Numbered from the stretch's first letter, positions 25,130 to 37,749 are shown. The stretch: 64,000 nt of DNA from Zygnema cylindricum (GCA_037447655.1 JBBHKE010000777.1:1-64000); one strand, 5' to 3'. Notes: generated from the sequence alone by a model not told the origin. A program made the numbers and translations.

Positions 25130-26689
25130 TTACGAACCTTCATTACGAATCTATTTCTAAAAGATTTTTCTTGAAATATGTATTTTTTAATATTTTTTGG
25201 TGAGATAAACAAACAATTTCACATCTCCCTTGAGCGATTGTACAAGGTATACATCCTTTAGTGTGTACACACTCCCTAAAATGAGAGGTTTTGGAGGCAA
25301 ATGTTTCTTTTTCCTTTTTTGAACGAGCAACGTGTCAACCAAAATAATAATAATAATTGACACACAAAAACTTGAGGACACTTTGTGTACTCCAAAAAAA
25401 ACAAAAAATTGTCGCTTTTGCGACAAACACTCGATTTCGACAAAACAAAAACTTACAAAAAAACTAAAATAAAACGAAAAAAATGTTGCATTCAACGTAG
25501 ATTAGACCGTTTATACCCTGCCTTAGAAAAAATGTTTTTTTTTGTGTTTTTTCAATCTGGTCAAACCTCCATGATAGGCTCTCACGATAAACTCTCTAAA
25601 AAAAAAATTGTCTTTGTTTCTCGACAAAAAATTATAATTCGAAAAAACTATAAGAGATTCCAAAATATATCGAAGAAAAAAGACATCGTAAGCTTGATTT
25701 GTCAAGTTCTACAGGATTTTCTTTTCAAATTGCTAGTTTTTACAACACCAAGTATTATTTTGTTTTTTTTATTATTATTATTAAGAATACGAAAAATAAT
25801 AATAATATAATAATCCGAGAAACTCCAAAACTCAAGAATAAAAAACTCGCAAATCCCCAAAACCCAGAAACCCAAAAGCTCCAAAATCCCAAAATCCAAA
25901 AAAAAATAAAAAATAAAAATGTTAGGTTAAAATTTCAAATTTCATGATCTTTGAAAAGAAAAATATTCCCACAAACCAAATAATCGCAAAAAAAAAAAAA
26001 AAAAATTGACAGACCTCAAATTTGATCGACGTAAAAAAGTAAAGTTGGTAAGACAAAAAAAACAAACAAGAAAAAAAAAGCAGTAACAAAATCAAAAAAG
26101 TTTTATATAGTTTCCTTTTACTTATATTTCCTTTTTACTTTTCTATTCATTTCTTTCCATTTTTTTTTTTGCTTTTGTAACTCCGTTTGGTTTCAGTTCC
26201 TCATCGGCAATTATTTTTTACAATTTTCTTTTGTTTTTCCCTGTTTTTTTTTATGTTTTCAAAAATTTCCTAGGACAAAAAAACAATATCCAATTCCTGA
26301 GGCATTTCATCGTTTATTCCATTTTTTTTTTTTTTTTTTAATTTTTTAGCGTTTTTTCTATGCGCACATCATCATTTTTTTAAGGTTTTTGGACGTTTTT
26401 AAAGCCTTTTTTTTTTTAGCATTTAATTTTTTTTCTTGCAATTTTCAAACATATTTTAGAGTTTTTAAAACTTGTTTTTATAGCGTTTTTAACTGATTTA
26501 AATGATTCCCCCCAAATTTAATGTCGGTCAGTGATTTATCGATTTAAAGCCTATTTTTCATCATCTTTTTCCAATGTTTCGCTTTTTTTTTTGCAATTTT
26601 CCGGGTTATTTTTTTTTAACTTTTGAAGTTTTCTGTTGTTTTCATTGAAAAGCCACCTGGCGGTGGTCAGCATGACAGCCGTAACGCCC
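25130..26689. other. AT-rich intergenic DNA
   Basis: Dominated by A and T homopolymers and (AAT)n. The open frames are Lys/Phe/Ile low complexity. No gene seen. Confidence 0.6.
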
Positions 26690-26832
26690 AGCGGAGAGGG
26701 AGAGGGAGGGAGAGAGGGGGGGAGAGAGAGAGAAAGTAACGCAAAGCAGAGGGAGAGAGGGGGGGGAGAGAGAGAAAGTAACGCGAAGCCGAGGGAGAGA
26801 GGGGGGGGGAGAGAGAGTAACGCCTAGCAGAG
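26690..26832. repeat. purine-rich tandem repeat, about 43-bp unit
   Basis: Three units of AGTAACGC-AAGC-GAGGGAGAGAGGGGGG separated by GAGAGAGA tracts of variable length. Confidence 0.7.
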
Positions 26833-26871
26833 CGTCGGCCAATCAGAGACCTCTGGCTTCCGCCAGACCGC

Positions 26872-26920
26872 ATTATATATATATACTAGTAAATCAATGC
26901 CCGTTACACGGGCAAAGTTC
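26872..26920. mobile_element. possible Helitron terminus
   Basis: A TATATATACTAGTAAATC run is followed by GCCCGTTACACGGGC, a perfect 6-bp stem with a 3-nt loop. TACTAGTAAA plus a GCCCG...CGGGC palindrome is a common Helitron 5'-end pattern. A mutated copy of the palindrome (GCCCGTTACACGGAC) lies at about 27396. I see no matching 3' CTRR end and no Rep/helicase sequence. Confidence 0.3.
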
Positions 26921-28049
26921 GTGTTGTGTGTATTTAAGGTTGTATAGAGTTTTTTTACTCTATATGTTTGGGAACAACTTCAGGTGGGTATTTTGATGAA
27001 CTATACAAATGTAAATCAAATGTGGGAATAACAACCATAGGGTGTTTTGATTTACGACACAAATATAGACAATTTTTAACCGAGAGAATGTTCCATGTAA
27101 GATGTCATTCTGTGCAAACAAACATGTTTTGAAGTTCGTAATCATATTTATTCTACTTCACAACAAGAATATTGTAGTTGAGATTAAATGGGTTTACTGA
27201 TGACTGAGTGTCACCTTTGTAATAACGTTCAATGGTGTGTGGCTCTAGCAATTTCAACTGACTAACTAAACTAACCATTCTCCGCCTATATCTATGTGTA
27301 ACTATCAGGAATCAAATGTTTATTTTTAGCTACAGATCTCATGTTGGTGTGTTTTGTTACACAATATGTTTTTGTTCACATAAGTCAATCAATGCCCGTT
27401 ACACGGACATGATTCGTGTCGTGTTTTGTTATGCTTGTTATATGGGCATGTATCGTGTGTTGTTTTATCACACTTTGTTGAGCCTTACCAAAGTACTATA
27501 CAAATATACGTTTATGTGTTCAATAAGCAATTGTACGACATGCATTATATGTAAAGAGTCTCTCTGCAACTTTTATTGGAACAACAACCATAGAGCGATG
27601 GTATAAGCATAAAAAGCATACACACTTCCAAACAGCAAGAATATTCTGTGAAGAAATAGTAGTGTTAGAACATAAGTGTGTCGAAGTATGTATACCTATG
27701 CAGCTTACTTTAAAATGTTAACAACCCAATTAGGATTAAACATAATTTTTTATCTTAACTTTTTATAGCTCTAACAATTCTAACGGATAAGTTTCTTTCG
27801 AAACTACTTTATTTCACTATTGTAAAAGAAATGGCAATATTCACATTGTATTACATTCTCCTGTTTATGAAAACATCTAAATACACCATGGATTGCTTTT
27901 AATGTTAGACACACTGATTCAACGCCCCTTTCTTTTTCCTATCTCGCTTGTTTTTCTCCCCCGTCCCTCTCTCTTGTTGTCTCTTCCCTCTCCCTCTCTC
28001 TCTCCCTCTTCATCTTCTATCTCTCTTCTCTCCCTCTTTCTTGTTGTTC
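26921..28049. other. intergenic DNA with a recurring 15-bp motif
   Basis: No gene seen. AACAACCATAGGGTG or close variants occur at about 27030, 27583, 28340 and 29088, suggesting a decayed longer repeat. A pyrimidine-rich tract covers about 27960-28045. Confidence 0.4.
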
Positions 28050-28295
28050 GTTCATATATTGTTGGTTCACATATTGTTGGTTCATATATTTCCGGTGCAT
28101 ATAATTGTCGGTTCGTACTTTGGCGATTCATATCATGTAGGTTCATATATTGTTGGTTCACATATTGTCGGTTTATATATTGTCTCTTCATACATTGTCG
28201 GTTCGTACATTTGCAATTCATATCTTGTAGGTTCATATATTGTAAGTTCACATCTTGTCGGTTCGTACATTGTCGGATCACACATTGTGAGTTCT
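28050..28295. repeat. 15-bp minisatellite, about 16 units
   Basis: Degenerate units of GTTCATATATTGTCG. Because 15 is divisible by three, the plus frame stays open as repeating VGSYI-like pentapeptides. This is a repeat artefact, not a protein. Confidence 0.85.
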
Positions 28296-28551
28296 TGTTC
28301 AGCTCGTATATTCGTACTCACGCCTACACACTTTGCAACAACAACCATAGGGTGTTTGCGTTAGGGTCACATACGCATCATAAACTCTTTCAAACTGCAA
28401 CAGTGAAGTAATGTACGCTACTGACATCTACACATTTTGTGTCACTTTCATAAATCAACCCCAATTTAAAACATAAGAAATGCAATGATATATTATTACT
28501 GCTTGTATATTTCACGACTTAGCAACGTACTTGCATGTAATGTGAATTGTT

Positions 28552-28859
28552 AATCAACAACAATAATAATATATCCCTCTATTAATAACCGTTTCTTACG
28601 AATTACAATTTTTTGTAATCTTTCATTTGATATGTATTTTTAGGCATCAATTGAGCCGTGATGGCACACGCGTACCTTTTCCTTTTTTGCTCTTGTGATG
28701 TTAAATCAACAACAATAATAATATATCCCTCGATTAATAACCGTTTCTTACGAATTACAATATTTCGTAATCTTTCATTTGATATATATATTTTAGGCAT
28801 CAATTGAGCCGGGATGGCACACGCGTACCTTTTCCTTTTTTTACCTTGCGATGTATGTT
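28552..28859. repeat. 152-bp tandem duplication
   Basis: AATCAACAACAATAATAATA through ACGCGTACCTTTTCCTTTTTT occurs twice in tandem with few differences. A short third start (AGGCATCAATT) follows. Confidence 0.9.
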
Positions 28860-29154
28860 GAGGCATCAATTTTGCACCGACGGCACATGGGAACATGGGT
28901 CGTGGTCGTAAGGGACATCTCGTTTCGGGTCGCGGGGACGTACAGACACCGCTGCGCGCGCACAAAGATATCGCCTATTTAAGGTTTTCAACACGGGAGC
29001 CAAAGGTCTATAATTTTTAGTCGAAAAAACAAATTTTGTATTTTGTATTTTTTCTCTTAACAGTAGTAATACACTCTTAATGGGAACAAAACCATAGGGT
29101 GATATGATCAGCTTAAAGTGTTTTTTTTTACGATACTGCCGGTGGTCGTTCGTA

Positions 29155-29662
29155 GATACTGGCGGGCGGCAACGTTGCATTACGTCATCAGTACAGCTGT
29201 CTGTATTGCGAACTGTCGCACGGCAACGTTGTATTGCGGACTGTCGCACGGCAACGTTACATTGTGCCAGGTACAGCGGTATGTACTGCTGACGGGCGGC
29301 GACGTAGAATTACGCCAGCGGGGGGCAGCGTAGAATAACGCCAGATGGAGGCAGCATAGAATCACGCCACCGAGCGGCAGCGTAAAATCACGCCAGCTGG
29401 CGGCAGCACAGAATTATGCCGGCCGGCGGCAGCATGGAATTACGCCACCGAGCGGCATCGTAAAATTACGCCACCGAGCGGCAGCGTAGAATTACGTCAC
29501 CGAGCGGCAGCGTATAATTACGTCACCGAGCGGCAGCGTAAAATCACGCCAGCTGGCAGCAGCGTAGAATTATGCCGGGCAGCGTGGAATTACGCCACCG
29601 AGCTTATGTCACCGAGCGGCAGCGTAAAATTACGCCACCGAGAGGCAGCGTAGAATCACGCC
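29155..29662. repeat. 26-bp GC-rich minisatellite
   Basis: Units of CACCGAGCGGCAGCGTAGAATTACGT repeat with a 26-bp period and degenerate toward the left, where CGGCAACGTT variants occur. It is markedly GC-rich and CpG-rich against an AT-rich background. Confidence 0.88.
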
Positions 29663-31092
29663 TCCCCCTCCTCCTCCCCCTCTCTCTCCCTCCCACTCTC
29701 CCGCACTCCCTCTCTTTAAATTCTCTTATTATTGTCATTATTTCTTCAGTTACTTATTTTCTTCTTTCGTTTGTTATTTTTGCTCCTGTATTTGTCCTTC
29801 TTTATTTTCTTGTCTATTTATTGATTTATTTTTTCTCCTTGTTCTTCTTTATTTAATTATTTCAGCTCTTTTTAATTTGTCCTCTTTTCTTTTCCTTCTT
29901 TACATTATTTATTTTATTATTTATATTCTGCTCTTATTTTCTATTATTTTTTTTTCGTTTCTTTTTGTGCTTTTCCGTTGTTTACAAATATATATTAGTA
30001 AAAATGCATTACTTGGGACAACATACAACAGAAAAAAAGGTCAATATTCAATTATTTACGGGTCGGATCTAATTCCAAAAAAATAGCAACTAAAGTTTAC
30101 ATATATCTTGAAATGGGAGGTGGAAAGTCACTTTTGTACAAGAAAGGAAAAAGGGTTTCACTGATAGGAAACTGAAAGACAAAAACGGTTCATGTTTTGC
30201 CTTTGCATTCTGCTAAAAAGTGAGAGGGAAATTTATGAAAATTTAACTGATCGAGACAGTGGAAGGTTCTTAACTTCTATCATGTTGAAAAACCTTTACT
30301 TCTTCATTAAAGTTGACGCTTTCTTAAGTGGAGATACTTTGTAAATCATCAAAGCATTTTAGACAAGCCACAAACTTAAGTACACTCGAGTCAATCTATT
30401 ATAACTGACAGTTTCTTAAGGGGGATTATTTGTAACACTTTATTTAAGAAAACTGATTTAGAGATTGAAAGAGTAAATGGTTTATCAATTCTTCATCAAA
30501 TTCTCGAAGACGAGCGAGTTAATAAAAAACAGTCGCGGCCCAATGAGCTGAAAAAATGATTGAAGCACTAAATTTAACCACACTAAACTTCAGGTCAACA
30601 CTCACATCCCAAAAGAATTTGAACCTGAAAAGAAAGTGCAAATTTTACCATGTCAATTTTACTATTTACACCCAAGGCACAAGCTTTGACACAGAAAGAT
30701 AAAAAATAGAGAAGAGTAATAGAAAAAAGACGGGAATTGTATGAGAAATTGGATGAAGATTGATGAGAAATTAGAAGTAATGGAACAGTAACTCTCTTCG
30801 TCTCCCTCTCCCTCTCACTCTCCCTATACCTCTCCCTCTCCCTCTCCCTCCCACTTTCTCCCTCCACCTCTCCCTTCCTCTCGCCCTCCATTCCTTTTTC
30901 TCGCCCTCTCTCTCGCTCCCTGCCTCCCTCCCTCGCTCGCTCCCTTCCTCCTTCCCTATCTCTCTCGCTCTCCCTCCCTCCCTCTCTCACTCCCTCCGTC
31001 CCTCTTTCTCACTCCCTTCCTAGCTCTCCGCCACTCATTACCCTCTTTGCCTCCCTTCCTCCCTACCTCCCTCCATTCCCTCGCCCCCCTTA
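29663..31092. other. AT-rich DNA and a CT-rich tract
   Basis: No gene. 29663-29720 and 30786-31092 are pyrimidine-rich simple sequence. Between them lies T-rich and then mixed DNA without long frames. Confidence 0.55.
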
Positions 31093-31377
31093 TGACTAGT
31101 TAACTTTGCAGTAATTAGTCGGAAACTTGCAAAACAAGGCTAAAAAAAAGCGTAAATTCCTCAACTCCCCAAAATTGGATAAAATTTTAATACTCGGAAG
31201 CAACAGGTTGAAATGGAACTTTGAAATGTACCTTTGTGTTCTTGTGGCCAATCAAGAAGCTCCAAATAGCATTTCCGTCGAGTCCAACTATTGTCCGTTT
31301 CATACAATTCTTTTTTCCAAACCCTCCTCCCCTCACCCCCCCCACAGGTTGTGATGCTCCAACCACCTTCCGGGCAC

Positions 31378-31455
31378 ATATCAACGATATTCTCAGACCG
31401 ATATATCGACCCTTACCAATACCGATAACGATATATCAGTTATTGATTTTATCAC
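31378..31455. repeat. remnant of hAT-like family H terminus
   Basis: CGATATATCG, CCGATAACGATATATC and TTATCACGATAAGAA match, on the minus strand, the end of the hAT-like elements at 43473 and 60883. It sits in the 3' flank of the F-box pseudogene, just beyond its stop. Confidence 0.5.
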
Positions 31456-31465
31456 GATAAGAACT

Positions 31466-33509
31466 TTACCGATGCAAAATGATGTTATTTACATGTAGTT
31501 TCACAGAACAACCGCTCTTTTCAAATTCTAGCTCTCGGAGAATTCTCGATATTTCTTCAAAATTGTTCAAATATGTCCGTATGGACACATGATTTAACCA
31601 CAAGCATCGCTTCTCCAAGTGAATTAAGCCAGATCCCCTGATGTTACTATTTTCAATTTTTACTCTTTGAAGTCGTGAGCAAAAGGAGAGATATTCAAGT
31701 CCTCTGTCTGTTATACCACCATCATTTAGACTCTCGTAAATCAAACTCAAGGATCGCAAAAAAGGAGAGTTTTCCTTCAAGAGAAGGAGAGCTTCATCAG
31801 TGAAATCTTCTACTGGCCTGCGACAAAATAAACAACAACAGAAATATCAGAAAAAATAAATATAGATAAGAGGACTGCATGAGTCTAACTAGCTATTGGT
31901 GATTGAATATTACGAACACGGTCATGAAGTAATAAGGGCCACACATTGACATTACCAAAACTTTCAAGTGATGTTGTTAACAGCTCGCCATACAATAACT
32001 ACATACCTCTCGTTGTATTTTGAGATATAAAGAATCATGTGCTTCAATTCGATAAAATATATCAACACGACAAAAGAATTAATGAACATCAAGGCACTCA
32101 CAGATGCACTTCCAATTTTTGTAAGCCCTTCACTCCACTCAAAATTCGTCGGAGAGTTTCGTTTCCCACCGGTGCACAAAGATCTTCCAAATTAGGACAT
32201 CCACTTAGAGCTTCGAAAGCTCGACATAACAACGGATTTGGATATGTGGATTTGGATATATAGGATTTAGATTTTGCATTCCACAAATTATGTGAAACTT
32301 CCGGAGTAGCGTACAAATTGAAAGCAGCTTGTACAAACCTTCATAAGAGGTCTCTTCGACCGGAAATGTAACAGTGAATTCTATTTCCTGCAAGAACTGT
32401 ACTCTAATCGAGAAATTTTGATTGAATCCAAAAACGTACCTAAAATCTTCAAATTTATTCCTTGAAAAAAAATCCAAAACTGCATTTTCATTATCCATAT
32501 TTTGGTCCCTTCCATGCCTAGTTCCCTCAACAGACAAGATTCTCTCTACTATGGCTTTGTACACTAATGGTTGGTTATCGCGCAATTGGATAGAAATAAT
32601 TCCATGGTTTTTGGAAATATATTCTGCAAAAAGGTAATCGTCTGATACTGAAAAGAGAGATAGTGATCGGAGAGTAGTACAATGAGAAAGTGTCGTAAAA
32701 ATACTTTCATGTACCTCTGAACTGAATTCCAAAATTTCCAAAGGAGATCCTGCCCTAATAATTGCTTGAACAAAACAACACTCAATATCACCCTCAATAG
32801 ATCCACTATCCAGACGTAACTCACGAATACTTTTAAGTTTTAAATTTGGAAAGCTTGGATCTTGAACTGAGTCATCGAGTTCAAAAAGATCATCAGCGAC
32901 TAAAGATGTAAGAGTAGCACATTTGATGATAACTGGCATCAGATCATTTATAACACGTCCATTATCGCGAAGAGATAGTCGACGAAGTCCAGAAGAAGAA
33001 TTGAAAAGGAGATCGTTCAAACCATTATTGGTGAGTGAACTCACGCTACTTGTCAAAGTTAAATCTTGTAAGAGCTTGCAACCTTTTCCTATCTGCGCTG
33101 CAATTTGGTTGTTAAGAAAACAATTATGAAGATGCAATATTCTCAGTTGAGACAAATTTTTAAGAGAAGCTATATCTTTCGTTTCTATTTGAAAATCAGG
33201 TTTAAGGGAGAGTCGAATTTTCAAAAATTGCAAATCAGAAAGTTTAGTAAAGAGGACTGTAAAAAGGGAATCACCAAGTTTTTTCGATACTGGACTAAGA
33301 TCAAGTTTTGTTAAACTAGGCAAAACTTGAGGAATTTCAAGGAGCTTGTCGATTCGTCGACATGTGATTCGCTTAGCGGAATCAAGTACGGTTCCTCGGT
33401 GTAATTTGGAAACTAGTGACAGGCTAATTAAGTCGAAGTGGTCGTCAAGGAAAGATATGATGCAAGAGAGGAGATAGGTATCATGGACTACTTGCACCGT
33501 AGAATCCAT
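31466..33509 (-). pseudogene. F-box-like/LRR gene copy, frameshifted
   Basis: Exon 1 runs 33509-32102 and exon 2 runs 31817-31466, joined by a 284-bp GT-AG intron at the same codon as in the intact gene. Exon 1 starts at an ATG aligned to the intact copy (MDSTVQVVHDTYLL against MESKELVVHDPYLL). It has the F-box-like helix region (SCIISFLDDHFDLISLSL) and LRRs (LRILHLHNC, LTSLVADDL). Near 32228-32285 the frame changes inside a short tandem repeat (CCAAATCC units); the next frame continues with LCRAFEALSGCPNL to the donor. Exon 2 is intact to a stop at 31466-31468. The frame upstream of 33509 is (GGGAGA)n low complexity, not part of the protein. I call it a pseudogene, but a single-base assembly error would make it a gene. 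Confidence 0.85.
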
Positions 33510-33569
33510 GCTAGAAATGTGAAGACAAAATACAACAAAGAAAAGAGAAAACAAAAAAATGATAAGGAG

Positions 33570-34124
33570 GTAGGGAAGAAAGGAAGGAGGAAGAGACAAA
33601 GAGACAGGGAAAGGAGAGAGAGATGGAGAGAGAGGGAAAGGAGAGAGAGATGGAAAGAGAGGGAAAGGGAGATAAGGAGAGGAGGGAGAGAGAGAATTAG
33701 GGATAAAGAGAGAGAGAATAGCAGCGAAGGTGTGGGAGGAAGTGCAAAGACAGAGGGAGGGAGGGAGGGGGGGGGAAAGGTAGAGGGAGAGGGCGGGAGA
33801 GAGGGAGATAGAGTGCGCGAATGAGAGGGAGAGGGAGAGACAAAGAGAGAGGGAAAGGGGGGCGGAGAAGAGGGAGAGGGATAGGGAGAAAGCGAGGGAG
33901 AGGGCGAGGAGGGGGAAAGAAAGAGGGAGAGGGAGAGGGAAAGGGAGGGGAACGTACGGGGGCCGGGATAGGGAGAGGGAGGAGGGGAGGGCGGGAGGGG
34001 GGAAGGGAGTGAGGTGGGGAGGGAGGGAAAGAGGGAGAGGGAAAGGGAGGGAAAGTGGGAGGGATGGATTCACGGAAGGGAGGGAGGTAGGTAGGGAGGG
34101 AGGAAAAGCGGCAAAGGGAGAGGG

Positions 34125-34158
<34 letters not shown>

Positions 34159-34590
34159 GGAGAGAGAGGGGGGGGGAGGGAAAGCGGCAGAGAGGGAGGG
34201 AGGGCCGGAGGGAGGGAGGGAGAGGGAGGAAGAAGGAATGTGAGGGAGGGAGAGGGAGAGGGAGAGGGAGAGGGAGAGGGAGAGGGGGAGGGGGAGGGGG
34301 AGGGGGAGGGGGAGGGGGAGGGGGAGGGGGAGGGAGAGGGAGGGAGAGGGAGAGGGAGAGGGAGGACGGGGAGAGAGCGAAGAGTGAGAGAAAGTGAGCA
34401 AGAGAGAGAGAAAGAGAGATAGGGCGACAGAAAGAGAGAGTGAGAGAGAGGGAGAGGGAGGAAGAAGGAATGAGAGTGAGGGGGAGGGAGAGGGAGAGGG
34501 AGAGGGAGAGGGAGAGGGAGAGGGAGAGGGGGAGGGAGAGGGAAAAGGAGAAGGAGTGGGAGAGGGAGAGGGAGAGGGAGAGGGAGATTA
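33570..34590. repeat. 1-kb purine-only (GGGAGA)n tract
   Basis: The plus strand is almost exclusively A and G for about 1 kb, with hexamer GGGAGA and GGGGGA arrays near 34250-34350 and 34480-34580. It lies directly upstream of the F-box pseudogene start, where the promoter would be. Confidence 0.95.
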
Positions 34591-34690
34591 TATATACATA
34601 TATGTATGTATATATATATATATGCATATATGTATATATATACATATGTACATATGTACATATAAATATATTTTTATTTTTTATACATTT
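34591..34690. repeat. AT-rich (TATATACATATG) tract
   Basis: Alternating TATATACATATGTA runs follow the purine tract. There is no gene. Confidence 0.85.
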
Positions 34691-35722
34691 ATATATACAA
34701 ACAAAAAATAAAGAAAACTAAGAGCAGAATATAAATAATAAAATAAATATTACAAAAAAAAAAGAAAATGAAGGAGAGCAAATAAAAAAGAACAGAAACA
34801 ATTAAAAAAAGAAAAACATGACGATGAACAAAAAAAGTTAAAAAATAAAAAAGAGAATAAAAGAGGACAAACACAGAAAAGCAAAAATAACATAATAAAG
34901 AAGAAATTAAGGAACTAAAGAAATAACGACGATAATCAGAGAAATTAAAGAGGGGGAGGGAGGGAGAGAGAGAGGGAGAGGGAGGAAGAGGAGGTGGGGG
35001 TAGGGGGAAAGGAGGGAGAGGAAAAGGGAGAGGCAAAAAATTGTAGGAGAACTGTTGGAGTAAACAGATAAAAAAGAAAACCTTTTTTTTTTTTTTGGGT
35101 TTATTATAATATCAATGCTAGAAACAATTCCGAGGGGAAAAAAGAAAAAAACAAAATGGATAAAAAAAACGAAACTAAAAAAAATGGAGGGGGGGAGGGG
35201 GATAGGGAAGGGGAGAGGGGAGAGGGGGGAGGGAGAAGGAGGGTGGAAGGGGAGGAGGAGGGTGGAAGGAGATGGAGAAAAGGAGCGCAAGTAAAATAGA
35301 AAAAAGAAAAAGAAAAAAAAAACAATAACATCCATGTTTTTTTTACCTCGAAAATGTCGATCGCATCTTCTCTTTCGTCAGAAAAGGACGATTTTTTTTG
35401 TCTCTACTGAAAAGGACAATACCCGGGTTTTTTTTTTTTTGTCTTTTTCCCACTTCTCTCTCACGATTGGTCGATTCCAAAGATCTTCTTGGATACCCAA
35501 AAAAAAATCTTCTATTTTTTTTCTTTCCCGGGGAGTCCAACCAGAATTTTTTTTTTTTTTTTTTTTTTCCAAATTCGATTTTCGTTTCTGACTCCGAAAT
35601 ATGTATCGATAAATTTGTTTTGGCAATGTCTTTTTTTTTGCCGGGCAGCGTTCGAAAAGTTTTATGGCTCCGAGGTTTCGGAATATGAAATAGTGTTTTT
35701 GAAGGAGGGGGAAATGGAGAGG
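34691..35722. other. A-rich, G-rich and T-rich simple sequence
   Basis: A succession of A-rich DNA, GGGAGG tracts (about 34950-35030 and 35185-35280) and T homopolymers. No gene seen. Confidence 0.6.
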
Positions 35723-35822
35723 GACAGGAGAGGGAGAGGGGGAGGGAGAGGAGAGAGAGGGGGAGGGAGAGGAGAGAGAGGGGGAGGGAGAGGAGAGAGA
35801 GGGGGAGGGAGAGGAGAGGGAA
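35723..35822. repeat. 21-bp purine minisatellite
   Basis: About four to five units of GGGGAGGGAGAGGAGAGAGAG, nearly identical. Confidence 0.9.
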
Positions 35823-37749
35823 ATGTAGAGAAGAGAGTGGTTTTACCGTTTAAGAATATGAAACATAGTTGTTCAAATCGTACGGATTTGGGCTTTTCAA
35901 CGATTTTTACGTAGTATTCGTCGATTTTATACTTTTCGTAAATTTCGTATAGCTTTCGCTGTACGAAAATGTACGGAAATTGTCCTATAACCCTAAAACA
36001 TTTTTACAGAATCCTAAAACGTACGAACAATACACGAAATTTTTTGCAGAGTTTCCTTTGATTTTTGTAAGCCGGTTCCTTATTAATGTTTACTTATTAG
36101 TGTTTCCTTATTATTGTTTCCTTATTAGTGTTTCCATATTTTTGTAACGATTTATAAGCACGTAGAGGAATAATGTCATTCAACAATTATTCAAATAACG
36201 CTTTTACATGTTGCACATGGGATTGTCGATCCGTCCAAATCGAATAAATGTTGAAATTAAATAAAATACGATTTTGTTCCGTAAAGGTTTTGGTCACTGT
36301 AAACATGGGAAGGTGTGGCGCCACAAACAAACGCAGTTGATAAATTGACATGTTTGCATTGCGCGGTGGTTTGAAAGATGTTAAAGAAGCTTTTATGTAA
36401 AATGCGTATTAATGAAAGAAATGAAATAAATAAAATACGAGGGGAGGGGAGGGAGGAGGGGGGGGGGGGAGGGAGGGAGGGAGGGAGGAAGGGAGGGGGG
36501 GAGTGGGGGAAAAGGGGGGGGGGAGGGGGGGAAAGGGGTATAAAGGGAAAGTTTTGGAAAAAATGAATGTTTTTTTTTTCCATTCTGCCCGCTCAGCTTG
36601 TGACACGTGCTGACATCCACATCAGCTTGTAGGGGCTGGTAGGAATCGCCACGTGCCAGTCGGGTTTTGCGGCGGAAAAAATGCCAGCTGGCAAGAGGAG
36701 GGTCCGAAATCAGCGTCATAAAAAAAATTCACAATTTTTTTTTTTTGTTTTTTCCTTCACAAGTGATTTTTTTATTTTTTATTGTGTTTTTAACATTCTG
36801 CTTGCACAATTGGTATACTGTGATTAGTGGGAGGTTATCGATTTGTTGGTGTTTTGCCATCTTTTGAAAAGCAATTATGGCTTTAGATGCATTTTGTGAT
36901 AGGAAATGTATAGAAATATGTAAAACTAGGAAAGTATTTTGTATTACTTCGGTTTACTGATTATACATCTAGTCATTAATATGTATTGCAAACTCTGAGA
37001 TGCTCCGTGTATCGATATTAGCGTTCATGTTTTGCTGACCCTTCAAATCTATGTTTTTCTGTACACCCCTGTATATTTTCTTTTTGGATAGCAGCTATCA
37101 GAAGGTAAAATTTTCCTTTCCATGGCAGTCTCCAGGTTGATAATCCGACAAGTGACTGAAAATTTAGTTTAAAAGCCAAAGGAAATCCATGTTGAACATT
37201 AAGGATAACATTGGTACTAATAGGGAACTATGATTCTAGTTCTGTTGGAGCACCACCATTCTAATTATTGAGCCGGAAAACCTCCTCGGGGAGTGTTTTG
37301 TAAGCAATATTGCGTATTTATATTCAGTTGCTGGTATATATTATAGAGCATACCGACAGAGTTTGATGGTGAGAGCCAGCCCTTGTGATGAATTTGATAC
37401 TATTAAGGACATCAATGTTGATATATTTCTCCTCCTTTTGAACTTCAATTCTCCTTTAGTACTCCAATTTTTAATTTTCTCAGATTTTGTTGCTCTTTCA
37501 ACCATTGGGTTATCCACATAGATGTCTTATGCGCTTAAAACGCACGCATGAAACGCCAAAAAAATAACGAATATGCGCATGAAACAAAGTTCAAATTTTT
37601 TTTAAATGCGTTGGTCGACTTTGACTCCATACTAAAAATAAAAATTAAAAATTAGTAAAACATTTAATTGATAACGAAAAATACGATGACAACTTAATCA
37701 AAATTTCAAAAGTTCTAAACGAAAACCAACGACGACACTGTCTCTTCGC
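35823..37749. other. intergenic DNA
   Basis: No gene seen. GTACG-rich sequence covers about 35870-36060, a G/A tract covers 36440-36545, and a dispersed repeat at 36268-36440 is listed separately. Confidence 0.5.
36268..36440 (+). repeat. dispersed repeat D, copy 1
   Basis: From ACGATTTTGTTCCGTAAAGG to AATGAAATAAATAAAATACGA it matches two tandem copies at 42928-43225. Non-coding. Family unknown. Confidence 0.8.

Noticed and set aside
28050-28295. CRISPR-like regular repeats
   Set aside because: Direct head-to-tail minisatellite units without unique spacers, in a eukaryotic genome. The same holds for the arrays at 29155, 45470, 48522 and 50505.
27893-28411. A 172-codon plus-strand protein with VGSYI repeats
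   Set aside because: Generated by the 15-bp repeat and a CT-rich tract. No domain and no splice context.
33510-34661. An N-terminal extension of the F-box pseudogene frame giving an 818-codon ORF
   Set aside because: The extra part is Ser/Pro/Leu low complexity from the purine tract. Homology with the intact gene begins exactly at the ATG at 33509.
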